From: Cheilinus undulatus
Lineage: Eukaryota; Chordata; Actinopteri; Labriformes; Labridae
Reading direction: 5' to 3'
Assembly: GCF_018320785.1 (NCBI RefSeq)
Contig: NC_054881.1
Coordinates: forward strand, 20,150,275 to 20,214,274
DNA: 64,000 bases
The number at the start of each line of letters is the position of its first letter. The first letter of the stretch is position 1. Below, in pieces: positions 24,901 to 39,900 of the stretch. The position numbers were made by a program, and so were the translations under genes. The notes under the pieces were generated by a model. That model was not told where the DNA came from. It was given only the letters and a program-made list of their open reading frames with translations, and made no database searches.

Positions 24901-27900
24901 TGGGAAAGCCATCTTTGTTATCCTGAGAAAAGGAGTTAGATACATTGAAATCTTGAGAGAATAACAATATTTATTTGTTATGATAGAGGAATGTCAGTAG
25001 CAAAATAAAATGTATGGCTGTATGCCCACTTAGGGCTTCCATACATCTAGACTTTCTCAGGGATTTTTTTTCCCCAGGCTTACCTACATGACCCCCTGGA
25101 AAAGTTATCTTGTTGTCTAGTATTGATTTGAGACTCTTCCTGCACTAAAAATCTTTTCCTTTTTGTGTGACTTTTTTGTAATTGACTTAAAATATTACAG
25201 CCTGACCTTCATTATTAAAGTTTTACTACATTTCTGATGTTTCCAGCTGGACACAAATCTAATCCTGTCTCTGAAAGTCAGCCACAGTGTTTACGACTTG
25301 ACTATCTTTGCAAACAGTACAAGTGTTTGTTCCAAAAAAGTTTGAAGGACATAGCTATAAAAATATCACTGCAGACTGTAGCTTACAGATTTACTTTATT
25401 GGAACTGAAGGACTTAACTGATGAAAAACAGCCCCTGGTTGCACACATTTATTTATGTACTCTGTTTTTCTGTGGTTGAATTGTGACCTAATAATGCGCC
25501 ACATTTTCTGCCCTCCTATTCATTGCTTTACTGATTACTTTACTCTTTCCAACAACTTTTCTCCAGTCTCTGAATTTTGTTTGTTTTTCATATTTAATTC
25601 ACCCCTCATATTTTTCTCTCCGCTCTTATTTTCCTCTTCTATTTCCTTCCTTTAACTTTCTTATTTCCTCTCTCTGCAGGAGCACTACAAAAGACTGCTG
25701 ACTAAGCACGCTGAGGCAGAGCGCACCATTGATCGTCTGCGTCTGGAAGCCAAGGTAGTTAATCCAGAAATAAGGCTGTAATTTATCACTGTGTGATGTT
25801 GTGCAGTGGAGCACACCAAAGCAGCACATACAGTATGCCATACAGATTTATTTGCTCTTAGTTTTAGGTCAGTGAAACACTTTAAAGTTTTAGGAAAGCT
25901 TAAAGATGATAACCTGACATAAACTATTTCTAATACCCATGGCACGGCAGAACCTTTGAAAATACTCAGAGGGTAATTGTACGAGTGTTCTGTCTGTCAC
26001 ATTTATTACAGGCCAATCAGAGATATAAAACACAGACTTAGTAGGCAAGTAAACTACATAGCACAAGCTTGACAGGTAGCCACTGATACTCTTTCAATTC
26101 TATTGCTGTATCCGCACGAATCTCTTCATCGGCTGTTGACAGGTTTGCAGTCACTTTAACTAAACCACTACCTACCACCTCTTACTCCTTGAATGATGCT
26201 GACTGGTCTGGTCTTTTTTTGACTGATAACGAGCATGTTAGCTTTAAGATTTGCCAGATGAATCTGCCTGATGACATAAATGGGATTTGGGATTTGGCCA
26301 TTTTTTGGCCAATGGGATTTGGCCATTTCCCTTTTTTCCAAGGTTATTAAGATGATAGATAATTTATTTTATCATACAGTTGCATCACAAAAATTGAATG
26401 TTGCAGGATTTTAGTATTTAGGATCTGAAAATTAGAATTTGCCATAAGACCAATTAAAATGATGCATTAATTACTGCATCAGTTTGACATAGCATGGAGG
26501 CAGCAAAAGCATAAAGTGCTCTTAAATCTAAAAGGATGGTTGCATTGACTTGATAAAGAAGACAATCACAATGTGATATTTTAGTTTGGTTTTTTTTTCT
26601 TCTTTTTAATAAATTAGCAAAAAATTATAAAATTCAGTTTTTACTTTGTCATGATGGGGTACAAAGTGTAGATAAATGAGAATAAAATGAATTTAAGCCA
26701 CTGTAGCATCAGGCTGCAACATAAAAAACTAAAGAAAGTGAAGAGGGTGTCAGTACATTCTGAATGCACTGTATGTTGGTGGTAAATCTCAGCCATATGT
26801 ATAAATAAGTTTGTGGAGTTTTAGGCAGGACTAATGGATATAAATCAGCTGAATTTTATGGTATGTTTTATGGACTAAGGTTTTAGGGCTGAAATACATT
26901 CACATATCTGTGTTGATGTTACGTTCAGCTAAAATTAATCAGAAATATTGGCATATCACATATTGGCAAAAGTCCATCCCCAAAACTGATGACTATATTT
27001 TTGTTGAAATTAAACTGAAGGCTGTGCAATAAGAAAATGAACAGAACAATTTTGAAATAAATTTATTTTTTGATTCTCATGTGCAAATGAGAAACAAATG
27101 AAAACACCTTTAAATATTGAAATAATAAAGCAACTCTGACCATTTTTTTTCCAATCATGATTATCTGAAATATTTAAAAGAAGTATTACTCTTAAATTGT
27201 ATTCCTGCAGGACAGACCTACAGACAGAAACAGACCAGGTCCAGACAGAGGAGTGAGTAAGAGAGCTGAATTAGAAATCTCAGAGAAGAGGGACAACAGA
27301 TAAATGAAGGAGTTTTGAAGAGTTTTAAAGTAGCTCCATTAAAGAATTATGAGGCCCATTTTCTGTTCAAACTGCAGTCCCAATCACACAATCAGCACCA
27401 ATTAAAATCAGCTTACCGAGCCCCTCACCTCCCCTCCATCTCCTGTAGGACTCACTGAACCACCATCTGTCTCTCCTCCCTCTTTAGAACTGAGTCACAC
27501 TGGCATGCTGAGAGGAGGGGCTTTACAGAGAAATAAATAGGTGATTTGTGTTACAAAGAGAATTCTTGTTTGATGCAAGAAATGGAAGATAGATGTTTTT
27601 ATGAAAACAAAATAATGGTAAATATTTCAAAGAGAATACTCCCTTGAATAGAAAACTTAAGAATCTGCTTCACCAATCTTTGATCATCTCTTTCTGAAAA
27701 ACATTTTTTAAGCTACATTTCTTATATGCTTCTTATGGTGGTTTATCTTACATTCATTCATTTAGAGACTTGATAGTTTGTAGTCTTATTGATGAGATTT
27801 TAAGTGCCATGGCTCTCAACTGTAAAATAAATGTCTACCCATCTGAAGAAGGCAAGTAAAAAAAATTGGTGACTAAAACAAAAGCAGCACACAGTTAGAG

Positions 27901-30900
27901 GCACTGTTTGGCTCATAATCCTTTTGTGTTCTTTCCTATGTATGTGTGTCTGTGCTATTGTGTTTTAAAGGCACTGCTGAGGTCATTTTAAGGTCATTGT
28001 GATTTACTGCTTAGACAGCCCTTGTGGGAGGGGCCTCCTTTATTCTGGGTGTCATTTGTTGTACATGTATGCTACAATAAGTGGAGGTGTACCCAATAAT
28101 GTCCACCTGCTTCTTTTCTTCTTACAGGCTTGATGAACCCTCCATATGAAAACATGTTGGCCTTATTGGATTAACATTGCAGTCTTTAATATGCCCTTTC
28201 CTTATGAGTGTTGTCCTTTATTTCAGTGGTTCTGAGCAGAAATATGACCACATTTATTATTTTAACCCCTTTTGTTGTGAAAGCTAGTAATTTTGATTTT
28301 TTTCTAGAGACCTTGACTTATTTATCTCATTATCTTGGGCAATGAAGCTGGTTATCCCATGATCATTTCTTGGTTTCTTCATATCTCCAGATAAAAATGA
28401 AAAAATGTACATGTTATAATGGGACATGCAGTGAAATATAATGCATGCATGCTTCCCCAGGGCTTCTGTAAGGATGTGTCCTGCCTCTCTGTTCAATTTG
28501 AGTAATGTATAAAGTTTATTATTATTGATATTTATCATCCCTAACTAGAATCCACTGCACAACAGTGGTGGCCTATAAGTTAATTTGTTTTCAAAATGTA
28601 GAAATCTAGTGTGTTTCTGTCTACATCATACATATGAAAGACTAATGTTAATCCAGTAAAGTCAGCAACTTAATCTCCTGGTTTACTTGAGAGTAAAGAA
28701 TAGACATAGGAAATTGTGAACATTCAGCTTTCGACCACTAGATGGAAGTGCTGGCCTCCTGTATGTTTTGGAATTTCCTGTGAATGTTTAAAGGAATTCT
28801 GCATATAGACATATTGTATATAACACCTTGACCTTGATTTCTACACTGAAAAAAAGACAAAATTAGATTTGCATATCGGCTGACATGGTTGTGTAATGCT
28901 TTCTGAGTAGTGATGCTGCATGACTGCATTGTTTTATATATCCTATAGACTGTACTTACTTACCTAAATCTGTATGACAGTAATTCCTTCTTTATGGTCC
29001 TTTTCACTCAAACTGTGCACCAATTAAAAATGAAAAAAAAAAAAGCTTTAAGAAAGACACTCCACGGATGGAAGAAAAATATGGTTATATAACATCACTA
29101 CCCAGAATGCCCAACAATGGCACCCTACATTTAGTTTTGAAGTGTACGTATCTAGTGTGTGTATTTGAATAACAACAAATGAAAGACATTAATGTTTATG
29201 TAGTATGTAGAGTCCTAATAAGCAGGGTTCCTTTTAAGAAAATTAATTTATAACGGACCCTGTTTAACAGATTTGTTACCATATTAAACAACACAGTATT
29301 TAGACTGATAAAAATAGCAGGTGCTATAAAAATATAAGCATATTATATAAATGAAATGTTCTCAATGCCAGTAGACAGTGTACACTACAGATACCTGTAA
29401 TTGTTGGTTAAAAAATGTTACCCAGTAGTATGACCAGTGCACAAAATTTGATGTTTCAAACTGAGAGTGTGGTAGTCCCTGATTTGAACTTTCTGTGCAA
29501 AGAAAATTATATGCTATCATATCATCAGATTTGTACGTTTAGAATTTGTAGCTCTGATGCTTAAACAAATGACAACAAAACATACTGATCATTAATTATG
29601 CATTCCCTGTCTGTCTTTAAGGTGAACCTTTACTCTGACCCTCCAAAGCCTGGTCACCTGGTGCAGTCAGGACTGAACCGGGAGGCCTCAAAGGTCATGA
29701 TTCTGGATTTTCCTCAGGCTCAAAGAGCAGACATCAACTTAGTGTCTCTTCATTCAAATGGAGCCAGCTGTCATCAGAGTAAGTTTATCCTGCTGAATAT
29801 TAACAATTTACTGTCTCATTTCATATGTTAATTCTGCATTCTCAATGTATTGCTCTGAACAAGAAATCTCTCAAAATCCTCATGTCAGCAGCTGTTAACA
29901 CATTGTTTATATCATTTATATGATGTGTGTATAAGTCCTTTTTCCTTTGCACTGCAGGAAGTCCACCAGCTTGTCCCTCCACATGCAGCCCAGGTCCTCA
30001 GTTTGGACAGCAGCTGGCTAACATTCTCTACGGCCAGGCAGACAAATTTCTTCAGCAGGTACATGACATATTGAAACTCTTGAAAATAATTAAATTATTT
30101 GATGTACACTGATCAGATAAGTTGCAAATGATTTTGTTTAATGGTCTTCAGCTGCAGATATTTGATGATCTCCTTAAGAACAACCAACTCAAACATGATG
30201 AACGGATGAAGGTGGGATTCAAGTTCAGTGTGGATGTGGCAAAAATAATATGCACGCTGATGTCCTCATATCTGAACCAAATGGCGATTTTCTCCTTCAG
30301 GGTGTCTTGCAGCTTGCTAAGGGGCTTGACTTTTTAGAAAGAGGCTACCTGTCAGCAAGAGATGAGCACAAAGTCATGCTGCAGCAAGGAGCAGAAATGG
30401 GACCCTTTGACCCTGATCGGTAATGGTTTTTAATTGATCTAAGTTTTTTAATCAGTTTTTATGTACTCATGTCTTATTCTTGTCTGTATTACTGTGCATG
30501 TAAATCTGTGTATCAGGGAGCTGGAGGGGTTTGTCTTTCAGTGTGGGCTCAGCATGGAAGAGATAAAGGAGCAGGTGGAACAGATGCAGGAGGAGGAGCC
30601 TGTGTGTGAGACATCACCCACTCTGCAACCTGATCTCACATCTTCATCTGTCTCCTCTGATGGAGGAGAAGCCCTCACTCAGCCAGAGGTGACTATATCA
30701 GTAGAGACTAGTTCTGGTTATTGGGTTCCACGGTTGAACTAAAGTGACAAAATCAGTGGCGTCATGCCCAAGTGTTAATGTCAAGAGAAAATTTCACAGA
30801 TTAAACATCTTTATCAAGTAGGGCTAAACCATATCAGAAGAAAGTGAGATAGTGATATCTTTTCTTTCAATGAATTATAATTCAGTATGAAAAATACAGG

Positions 30901-33900
30901 AAGTTATTTCAAATAAACACAGTGAGCTTCTATATGCTGAAATGTGGGATTTTGAATTTTAAATCTACATTAAGCTTAATGCTGGACTGTGTGGTAAAAA
31001 ATATAATCTACAGTGCTATATTTCTGACATTTCAACAAGGAATAAAGAGCCGTTTAACTATCATCTTTTATGCAGTTAATCAGACTTAATCTGACTGTTC
31101 CTAGCTCATTGAGGCAACACTACTACTACTACTATTACTTTAAAAAAAACTCAAGAGAATGATCTAATTTTCTTAACTTAACCAGAGTCCAGCTGAACCT
31201 TCACTAGCTCATCTTGTACAGCCATCAGTGTCGGAGAGGAGCGCAGCCAATAAAGAAGACTACCTCAGACCTCTAGAAGAGCAAGCATTTGCCAAACCAG
31301 TGGATCAGTGAGTGCTAATGTTTTTATTTTAAATTGTTTAACTGATGGTGTTTGCTGTGCAAGTGATGAATACTCTGACCCAAACAGTGTTTTTGTTTTT
31401 ACTCAAAGTCAGAAGCACTCTAGTTTTATTTATTGTGGACCCTGAATGTTTTTCCATCTTTTGATCAGCTGCCAAAGCTTCAAGGAGTTACCAAAACTTA
31501 TAGCGCAAGACCATAAAGATGGCGCTTCTCTTTTTGCCACTGGGACAACCAATCTGGAGCCCATAATGAAGGAAAAGGGGACACAGAATCAAGAGATGGG
31601 AAACTTGGAAGTCAAGAAAAGTCTTCCACAGAGGTAGATCTCTTGTGAAGCGCACAAAATGTGGTTTAAAATGAAAATATGTACAATTTTATTAACATAA
31701 GATGTGATGAACAAAAACTAACACAAGCACTGGTATGTTAAGTCCAAGCCAATTTACAAAGCTTTGCTTTTCTTTCTGCACATCTGTGTTGATAGGCAGT
31801 CAATCCATCAGGAGTCATCCCCTATATGCAGCACCAAACAGCTGAGGTCCAGTCTTCCTTCAGTGAGAGATTCCAGTCAGTCATTTAGTCCCCCTGTTCC
31901 TCCTCCTCCCGGCAGCAGAAAAAGTATAGAAATGGGGAGGTCCCACAGCAGCAGTTTAAGCAGTCTGGGAGAGATCGCTGCACCAGAGAGGAGGATCACA
32001 AAACTCCAAACTGGGATCAGCAGAGTGCTTTCTCAGGTCAGCTTGTGCTCCCATTTAAAAATTAATAGTACACTGATGTAAATCCAAATAGTCTGTGATA
32101 CAGTGCTTAGCATTTTTTCATGTGCAGACTTATGACGACACTGTAGATCTTTTCCTAAAAATTACTAGACATTTATAACAAATTCATAAAGACTACAGCT
32201 ATTTTATCCATTCCTGCATCAGCTATTATTAATTTTTATTTACTCAGTTATGATTCTCTTCCTAGTTTCTTTCAGCTGATAGATGAAGACATATTAAAAT
32301 AGTAAATGTTAACCTGTATAATGTCATGGTTTTATTTTGCTGTGTTGACCAGGACGGGATTATCTCTCCAGAGATGGACAGTGGGTTTGTTGGTTCTGAG
32401 AGCAGCCGTCTGACGCCTGCAGCAGGTCCCAGTCCTCTCCACCAGAGGGCGTCAGAGAGGTAAGTCAGTCTAAAACTGCCTCAGTGCCTCTGCATAATTT
32501 TCTGCTCCATAAAGTTAACCTTATGTGCCAGCATCTCTCTTCCCTGATTCTGATTTTGTATGGTGCTTTAGTGTTTCAGTGCATCAGGAGGGGAACTCAG
32601 AAAAGCCTCACACAGGCCCACTCACAGCACCACCTCCTGCCTCTTCACAGCTGCATCGTCAAACAGCTGTGGAGAGCAGTAGAGGCTCCCAGCTAAACCA
32701 CGACCGGCAGAGAAGAGGCAAACAGAGGCAGAGGAGACGAATGATCTCCTGCTCGCCACAGCGCCAGATCTTCCTGTCAGAACAGAGCAGTGGGACCAGT
32801 GAGTTTGCACTGGAGAGTGAAAGCTGTAAGTCTTCAAATTTAATCAAGTCATTTTGACAAAGTTGTCTCCTATTTATGACTGAATTATTTTAAGTCCATG
32901 GTTACAATGTGAGGCAAGTCTAACCAGTATTAAGATTGGGAATCAAATGAAGTCAAACAGATGTATTTTATTATGCTGGCTTGTAGATCCAGTGTTTTAA
33001 TGAGTGCTGAACTGTTCCAAGAGTGTGAAATTATGAGGTAGGAGACAGCTTCACAGTGCTTTTCAGTCATACTGTTTTTAATACAGGTAGAGAGTGAAGG
33101 CCAATTCATAGAGTCATTTAAAGCCATGATATTTATGCCCGATATTTATGCCCTCACTCTGAAATTTGCAACGGTGAATCAGTCAGGTTTCAGAGGACTT
33201 CACAGTATGATCATTGCGGTCACATCCATCACAAATGACATTATTTCTCATATTGACAAAAAGAAATAATGTGCTGCACTATTTGTAGACTTAACAAAAG
33301 CATTTGACACGTTGACCATTCCTTCCTCCTTATGAGGTTAAGAGGGATTGGCTTTGACTCTCCATCCTATAAATGGTTCCAGGACTACATTTTACAGAGA
33401 AAATGAAAGTCCTGCAAGGATAGTGGAAATTGGGGATTTTTTCTCTTCATTAATGGATAGCTTTGATGAAAAGAGGAATCAAAATTGATCAGACGGGCTT
33501 TATACGTCAAAGACAAACCCAAGACAACATTAGACTGACCTTACATGTGATTAGCCACGTAACACACCACAACATAGAAGCAGTATTGGTAGGGTTAGAC
33601 GCAGAAAAGGCTTTTGATTGTGTGAACTGGTCTTTTTTGTTCAGAGTGCTGGAGGCTTTTGGTTTTCATAATATTTTTATTAAGACAATACAAGCTCTTT
33701 ATGAAAGCCCTAGGGCAAGAGTTAAGGTTAATGGAGCAGTTTCAAACTTATTCTCATTAGAGCGTGGTACAAGACAGGGCTGCCCGCTTAGTCCCCTCTT
33801 GTTTGCAATTTTTATTGAGCCCCTGAGCCAGTGGGTTAGACAGAACAATGATATTAAAGGTATCGTTATGAGAGGAGGAGAACAAAAGATTTTGCTATTT

Positions 33901-36900
33901 GCAGATGATGTATTGGTGTACCCGTCAAGCTCGGAATCTTCACTTAAAAAATTATTTTCACTTCTGGAGCATTATGGATCCTTCTCTCGATATAAGTTAA
34001 ATGTTTCCAAAACTCAAATCCTCAGATTTAATTATAATCCATCAGAAAATATAAAGAAAGAGTATAACTTATGTTGGGAAGCTGAATTTATGAGCTATTT
34101 GGGGGTAAATATTCCAGTAGATTTATCAAATCTGTTTTCACTCAACTTTATTCCCCTGAACAAAAAAATTAGGGAGGATATAAGGAGATGGGACCTATTA
34201 CCTTTTCTCAGTTTTGGGGCTCGAATTGAATCTGTGAAAATGGTTATTTTGCCAAAATTGCTGTATCTTTTTCAGTCCCTTCCACTAGACTTGCCAGACC
34301 AACAATTTCAGGAGTGGGATAAGCTTATTTCTAGGTATATCTGGCAGGGTCGTAGACCAAGAATTAGATACCAAAGCCTTCAACTGATGAAAAATAGGGG
34401 AGGGATGGCTCTCCCGAGTTTAAAGGATTATTATATTGCTGCTCAATTAAGGCCATAAATATGTTGGTGCAATCCAGAGTATTGTGCTAGATGGAAAGAG
34501 ATTGAGGGGGCTATAACAGAAGAATTTCCAGTTCAAGCGGCAATTGGGGATATGGAGTTGTTGAATTATCTAACTGATTTAGGAAACCCATGGATTAAGG
34601 TATCGCTTAAATGGTGGGAGAAGGTAATAGTTCAGAATCACTTAAAAGAGGCTGTAAAAGTTTTGAGATGGTGTGTGTTTGATCCAGATTTTGCATTTAA
34701 AAGTTGGGACGGAAGGTTTAAGGGGTGGGCAGCACATGGATTGACTGCATATTGCACTTTTATGGATAAGGGAGTAATGAATAACTTTGAAAATTTGAGG
34801 AGACAGTTTGACTTGAATAAGGATGATTTTTACAGGTATCTTCAAGTTTGACATTGTATTATGCAGATAGGGAAAGGAAATAAGCAAGTGCACTGGGATA
34901 ACCTTTTATTAAAAGCTTATATAGATGCTTATAAATTGAACACACACCAGAAAACCATCTCAAGGCTTTATAAAGGTTTACAACAAACAAAGGGCAACTC
35001 ATTTTATGTTAAACAAAAATGGGAGAGGGAAGGCAACCTAGCTCTAAGCGAGGAAGAGTGGGAGAATTTATGTGAACTACAGTGGAAAACTTCCAATTCA
35101 ACATTATGGCCAGAGTTTTGCTGGAAAAACCTTGTTAGGTTTTTCATTACTCCATTACAAAAAAGACAATATAACAGTTCCTCCAAATGCTGGAGACAGT
35201 GTGGGAGCCTTGAGGACAATCATTTTCATATATTCTGGTCTTGTGCTTCTTTGATCCCTTTCTGGAAAGAGGTTCATAAAATTTTGAGTAAAGTGTTTAA
35301 TATACATATTCCATTTGAGATGCAATGTTTATATTTTGGTGCCTTACCCTCAGAAAATATTTCCTCAAAGGACAAGTATTTATTTCAGATTTTCAGTGCT
35401 GCGGGCAAGAAAGCAATTACTAGGAGGTGGTTGAAACCGGAAATACCCACAGTAGATGATTGGATTGACATCGTTTATGATAATTTCAAGATGGAAAGGA
35501 TTACTTTCACCCTCAGACTGCAACAGGGAGCTTTTTTGAAAAGATGGGAAAGGTGGAAAATGTTTATTACATCGGTGCGACCATCATTTGTTTAAAGTAA
35601 GTTTTGGTGTCCTCTTTCCCTTCTTTATTTTTATTTTTATGCTTATAATTAATTTGATTTATTGAATTTGATCGCTTTTAGTGTGTTTCCCTCTGCCAAG
35701 GGTTTTTTTTTTTGTTTTTTTTTTTAAGAATAACACCCAAACAGTTATGTTCGAGAGCATCTTGTTTACATCGTGTTTCCTATTAAGTTATCTATTTTTG
35801 GTTTCTTATTTTGTATTTAGCAAAAGTCCAGTGAGTTTCTTTTGATATGAAACTAATGGTGCAAGATTTTTGTATCTCACAAACAGATGGCAGTGAGTGT
35901 GATGTAAAGACATCTTTTTGTATGTGTGGACTAAAAGTTACAATAAAAAGAGAATTGAAAAAAAAAGAAAACAGGAATCAATAATGGATTCCTTGATTTA
36001 CAAAATAACGAGTCACGTTACTGATAGTTGTGAAATGAATTCTTTTTTAACCAGTTACCCCAACACTGCTCTGAGCATTCAACAATCCTTGTTTAATGCA
36101 ACAGCATTTATACACTCAGGAGTTTGTGTTTCACTGTTTTCTTTGTGTAAGTAACCATGTTAAGGTTAGCAATAATTATATTTTTGGGGGAAACTGTTCT
36201 TCTTTTTGAGTTTACTTTTTTCTAAACTGTGTTAATGGTACTAATGGTATTTAACTTCCAGTTTGGATAGAAACCTGCTTTTATTTTATAAGAAAACAAG
36301 GAACTTGTAGTGGGTAGAAATGAACAAAAAATCACTTAACAACAGAAAAAGACAACCTGCTACAGGCTAAAAAGGGAATAAAAAATATACAGTAAACGTG
36401 AAATGTTTCATACTTCAAGATTCATAATACTTTGCCCTGTCCACTGAGCTGTCTGGAAGTTTTACAGTGTAATGAGTCATTCTAAGGCATAGTGATGTCT
36501 TGATTTTCTATCACTTCTATACTGATTGTATTTATTTTGGACCTCGCTCACATCACCATTAACACATCATTGCCAGCCGCCTTCATCCATTTCTAAACCT
36601 CCCAAATCAATGCTAAGTTCTGTTGTCTTAGCATTTTCTTGCTTTATTGTAACTATTATTCTTTAGTGCTTATATTCACTCTTATCTGTCCCAGCAGCTG
36701 TGTCTGAAGACAGACGGGATGTCCACTACCCAGAATATATCAACTCCCTCCACAGCAACAGCTCAAGCTCCTCTCCCACTGCACGCCATCACCATGGCAA
36801 TTCTCTCAGAAAGGCGGGGAACCACAAGTGAGTAGTGTAGCAGCATCTGTGATCGCAAACTGGGCCAAGTTTATGTCTCCCTGGGGAGATCATCTCTGAT

Positions 36901-39900
36901 AGGGAAAAAATCACATTTTCAGACATTTTCTTTGCATTTACATTGAGATTACTTCACAATGATAAGGTACATGCACTCAATAAGCTCTAGTGTTTCCATT
37001 GTCATATTCTTTATGTATTTTATTTCAGAACTGGCTGCTGTTGATTGTGTTTCCATAGTAGGAGGTATTTTTGCTGCTTGGTGTGAAGTTGCATGAATTT
37101 TTTTATGAAGAGTTTGTGTGTTAAAGTTTGCACCGACACCTTCAATGACTCTTTGAAATTCACCTGAGCATTTGGGCACTTGAGTATTTTCACAGTGCAG
37201 AACTTAAGTGATTGCTTTCACTGGATTTGTCTGATATTTGACTTTGGAAATGTTTGGTGGTGAAAAAGTGAAACATACTGTGTACGTAATGAAAATATAA
37301 CCATCTAAGTTCTTTAATGTGTTCATCAACCTCTTTTGTTTTTTTTGTGTTTCATTTTCAGTGCTGCCATTCAGACTCTGCAGGCAGAGGTGAGCAGATT
37401 AAGGGCGACATTAGAGAGGGAGAGCTGTTCCAAAAGTCAGAAATCAACAAGTTCTCACAGAGTAGTCCCAGCAGCTCAGGAGAACCACACTCACATCAAC
37501 ATCTCTACAACTCAAGCCAGGTTGGTGTCAGTCCTCCATTTACATGTACTTTACTATTTATTCTATCTTCTTTTTCATTTAATTATTGTGTTTTTATTTG
37601 ATTTTCTTCCATGGCTTAGGTCTAGTGAGCGTGGGAGTTTCGTTACACCGGGAAGAAGAGACAGACATTCAAATGATGAGTTTGAGGACTCAGTGATGAG
37701 ACGATCAACAAGGACGAGACCAACTTCTGCACAAAGACAGAAAACACATCCTGGTGTCTGTAGGTTGATCTAAGTTTATGCTTCTTTACCTCAGGACACT
37801 TTTAAAGCATTATATAATCAAAGTTTACTCACACTTTCAGTAGCAAACAAAGAGTTAAATGAAGAAGTAGCATTTGCTATATGTCATAGCAAAATGTGAA
37901 TTAATGTCTGAGTACAATAATGATAATGTATTGCAAACATGCACACATAAGCATGTATACTTCTGTGTCGGATCTACACGATTAGTTGGAATGGCACTGA
38001 CCCTAATCAGAAGCCTTAATACATAACCTGACATGCACTTCCTGAAAAATGAAACTTAATGTCATAAAAACATAGATGCAAGCCCTGTGATTGGTCCACT
38101 AGGTAGCATCAAATCCCTGTTAGACTATCTGGTAGAGAGAGCTCAACTGTGACAACACACTTTTTTTAATGGCTTTGGTTCTAGAGGTAAATCTGCCATT
38201 CAGATCATCCATTGACATTTTTCAAAATCCTTATATCAATGTTTGATCTAGAAACCAAGTTAGCCAGCCACCTGAATACTCAGGACTATAAAACAGTTGA
38301 TTCAGCCTTTGAAAATGGGGAAATAGGCAAAGTAACAAGACTGTGTGTATGTTTTCTACAAGGATAAAGGAAGAATCATCCCATAATCAACAGAGATTTC
38401 CATTATTCATTGTAAGACTGCTTTTTCAAACTTTTAACCATAAATGCTTTTATTTCTACATTTATTTGAATTATATGTTGTAATATATTTTATGTTGCGT
38501 ATATCTTGTGAAACCATAGCAGCATGTTTTGTTGTCATCAGCAGCCAGCAGTCATTGTTTGTGGATGGTTGACATTTTCATGGTTGCCATCAAATTGTAA
38601 ATGGACTTTTCTAGCGATCTGACTACTCAAAGCGCTTTTACACCACCTCTTGAGGTTTCTTACTGGTAAAGGGAAGTTTTTTCTTGCTACTGTAACCTTG
38701 ACTTCAGTTTGACGGTTTCATGATTGATTGTCCTTACCCCCATCTAATTCAGAGGTCATACAGTCCAAATTCTGAAATTTATTTCACTTTCAGTAAATGT
38801 AGCGAATCAACTGTTTCTCAATACTAATAAGCTGAAATGACATACACTCTGTTTCTGTTGCTGTTGTTTCCGTATGCAAACAAGCAGAGAAGATGAAGGG
38901 ACAAGAACTAAGGTTTTCGAGGACTGTTGTGGAGTTAGACTGACTGAATGTCATGTATGCGTAAGCGTATAGTGCTCGTCAGCAACTATGGTATTGATTT
39001 GATGCAGAAGTATAAACCAGATTTTTGGCTTGCAACTAAAACTGTTGCAGGAGAATGATTTAAGAAAGCATATACAGTTTGCAATGTTATGATAATTTAA
39101 TGCATGTAACGTTCTGGATTTTATTTACAGGTACAAAACCGCCCACACCTGAACCTCAGCCTCTGGTGTCCAGATCCACGCAAACATCAGCTGCAGCACG
39201 AGAGAGCCAAACTTCACACATGAGCATTGCCCATAGCAGCACACAGACCAGTAAGACCACCATCTCTCCACTGTAGACATACTAGCTACAGTAGCTGCAC
39301 GTGTTTATATCATTACAGTCTGTAAACTTTTTGTTTTCTCTGAATGTATTTCAGAGACAGTCCTGCAGAAACAGATTGCGCTGATAAGTGTGTCTTTGTG
39401 TGTTGCAGAGCAGCACCCCAGCATGTCTGAAACAACAGATGAACCTGACAGCAGAAGTCGTAAAGCCCCTCTTTGTCCGCAGTGTTTTTCACATCACCGT
39501 GGGCACCCTGATAGTAAGGAGGCTCCTTTGTTTTGTCTCTTTTGTTAACTGTGCTTGCTTTCAGACAAAGAGACCAACACAAAGATTGTAAATCAATCCA
39601 TTAGCTGCCAGTATCACTGCTTTTTTCAAGTCATCATGCTACCAGTGTTGTTTTTCTGTCCATCCAGCTGCTGGTAGCAGAGAGCCGGCCCACTCTTCTC
39701 ACTGTCAGCACTGTCGTCTCTGTGGATGCTCTGAACCAAACAGCAGCTCTGAACCAGGTCAGAAGTCCATTAATCAAAGCTGTGATTCTGCTCAGACAGT
39801 CTAGGTTCAAGCCCTGTTCAGACCAAAGATTCAGATGCAATGAGTCCGTTTTAGAGCATCCCTGGTGTTGGTCACAGATGTTGCCAGTGATTCCGTTTGC

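Larger units (their letters stand above)
32826..36697 (+). other. akna intron 14, enlarged by retrotransposons
   Basis: 3.9 kb, of which about 2.5 kb is a 5'-truncated L1 and about 0.3 kb an older LINE fragment, both in the sense orientation. The acceptor shows ccagcag, so two AGs three bases apart may be used. Confidence 0.8.

Noticed and set aside
34861..35595. A 244-codon ORF as a host gene
   Set aside because: It is the C-terminal part of L1 ORF2 in the same frame as the upstream reverse transcriptase, separated by stop codons.
39569..39594. Possible small akna exon after tttcag at 39,568
   Set aside because: It would break the frame with the cysteine-rich exon at 39,668, and its donor (att|gtaaat) is weak.
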